From an uncultured Oscillospiraceae bacterium (lineage in GTDB: Bacteria > Bacillota > Clostridia > Oscillospirales > Acutalibacteraceae), in assembly GCA_902495835.1 (NCBI GenBank), contig CABUYS010000036.1, positions 1 to 11,484 of the forward strand: DNA of 11,484 bases. The letters are read 5' to 3'. The notes under the pieces were generated by a model. That model worked only from the letters and a program-made list of their open reading frames with translations, made no database searches and was not told the origin of the DNA. Both the position numbers and the translations under genes were made by a program. Shown here in pieces: positions 10,827 to 11,484 of the stretch (its first letter is position 1; each line of letters starts with the position of its first letter).

Positions 10827-11484
10827 AGCTTTTAATATTATAGAAAAGTATGAAATGTTTAAAGGAGTTACCAAAGTATTGGTTGGCTTTTCGGGAGGAG
10901 CAGATTCTTCTGCTCTTTTGCATTTTTTGTATTTTTTCGCAAGTGATAAAGGTAAAAATTTTTCGGTTGAAGCTGTGCATGTAAATCATTGTCTCCGAGG
11001 CGAAGAAGCTGTTCGGGATGAGAATTTTGTAAGGTCTTTCTGCGAAAAATTCGGAATAAAATTACATATCAAAAGGATAGATGTAAAAAGTATTGCGAAG
11101 AAAAATAAAGTAGGGCTTGAAGAAGCGGGAAGAGCGGCAAGATATGAAACATTTTATTCGCTTATAAACAGTGAAAGCGAAAAAATAGCTACTGCTCACA
11201 CTCTGTCGGACAACTGTGAAACATTTATTTTTAATCTTATGCGAGGAGCTGCTTTGAAAGGTCTTTGCGGCATTCCGCCGACACGTGACCGAATAGTGAG
11301 GCCTCTTATAAACGTTACCCGTGAAGAAATTGAAAAATATTGTTTAGATAACGGCATTGATTACATTCACGACAGTACCAATTTTGAAAGAGATTACACA
11401 AGAAATAAAATAAGGCTTGACGTAATACCTGTTTTGAAGAAAATAAATCCCGATTTTGAAAAATCCGTTTTGAGAACTGTTGAA
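10816..11484 (+). CDS. tilS: tRNA(Ile)-lysidine synthase TilS, partial (C-terminus beyond window)
   Basis: TilS ligates lysine to C34 of tRNA-Ile(CAU), allowing AUA decoding, using ATP. GTG 10816 is chosen because AGGAGG lies nine bases upstream, inside the end of dnaB, and the frame begins ISKAFNIIEKYEMFKG. The N-ATPase PP-loop is SGGADSSALL (residues 29-38). HVNHCLRGEEAVRDENF, GLEEAGRAARYETF and TAHTLSDNCETFIFNLMRG are the other conserved blocks, with RPLINVTREEIEKYC and HDSTNFERDYTRNKIR later. All 223 visible codons are open. The 11-base overlap with dnaB implies translational coupling. The gene is truncated only by the window. Confidence 0.94.
   Translation, partial: MISKAFNIIEKYEMFKGVTKVLVGFSGGADSSALLHFLYFFASDKGKNFSVEAVHVNHCLRGEEAVRDENFVRSFCEKFGIKLHIKRIDVKSIAKKNKVGLEEAGRAARYETFYSLINSESEKIATAHTLSDNCETFIFNLMRGAALKGLCGIPPTRDRIVRPLINVTREEIEKYCLDNGIDYIHDSTNFERDYTRNKIRLDVIPVLKKINPDFEKSVLRTVE

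Overview
The window looks like the chromosome of a low-GC, spore-forming Clostridia-type Firmicute. The evidence is a recognisable spoIIGA-sigE (spoIIG) pair, AT-rich intergenic DNA with near-consensus sigma-A promoters, AGGAGG-type ribosome binding sites, and a tdk-dnaB-tilS run. The species cannot be named from the sequence.

Layout. (1) 1-240: the 5' part of a minus-strand tRNA-Gly(UCC) with its own promoter, then a terminator-like hairpin closing the array to its right. (2) 309-4415: eight minus-strand, paralogous small genes with starts 480-550 bp apart. They encode 115-146 aa charged, helical, probably coiled-coil proteins of unknown function. Most are preceded by a repeated cassette of sigma-A promoter (TTTACA-N17-TATAAT), a 28-nt dyad beginning one base after the -10 box, and an AAAGG ribosome binding site. 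Members 1 and 3 carry single-base frameshifts. Member 7 has lost its ancestral N-terminus to a frameshift and appears to restart at an internal AAGGAGG-ATG. (3) 4522-6133: sigE and spoIIGA, preceded by a long-spaced spoIIG-like promoter with a Spo0A-box-like dyad. The array occupies the place where sigG often follows sigE.

(4) 6247-6419: tRNA-Ser(CGA) with promoter and a perfect terminator. (5) 6420-7660: an accessory-looking block. It has a strong promoter, about 300 nt of structured RNA ending in an intrinsic terminator, two small-protein genes with good ribosome binding sites, a long GC-rich hairpin and two loop-less palindromes. (6) 7739-8530: a minus-strand secreted protein resembling the DUF1796 papain-like peptidase family. 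(7) 8878-11484: plus-strand tdk, dnaB and tilS. dnaB is interrupted by a single in-frame TGA in the linker between its domains; tilS runs off the window.

How the parts relate. SpoIIGA is the membrane protease that activates pro-sigma-E, the early mother-cell sporulation sigma factor. The paralog array lies directly downstream on the same strand with no obvious terminator between, so it may receive spoIIG read-through as well as using its own promoters. The most novel items are the paralog array with its repeated promoter/dyad cassette, and the structured-leader plus small-protein block beside tRNA-Ser.
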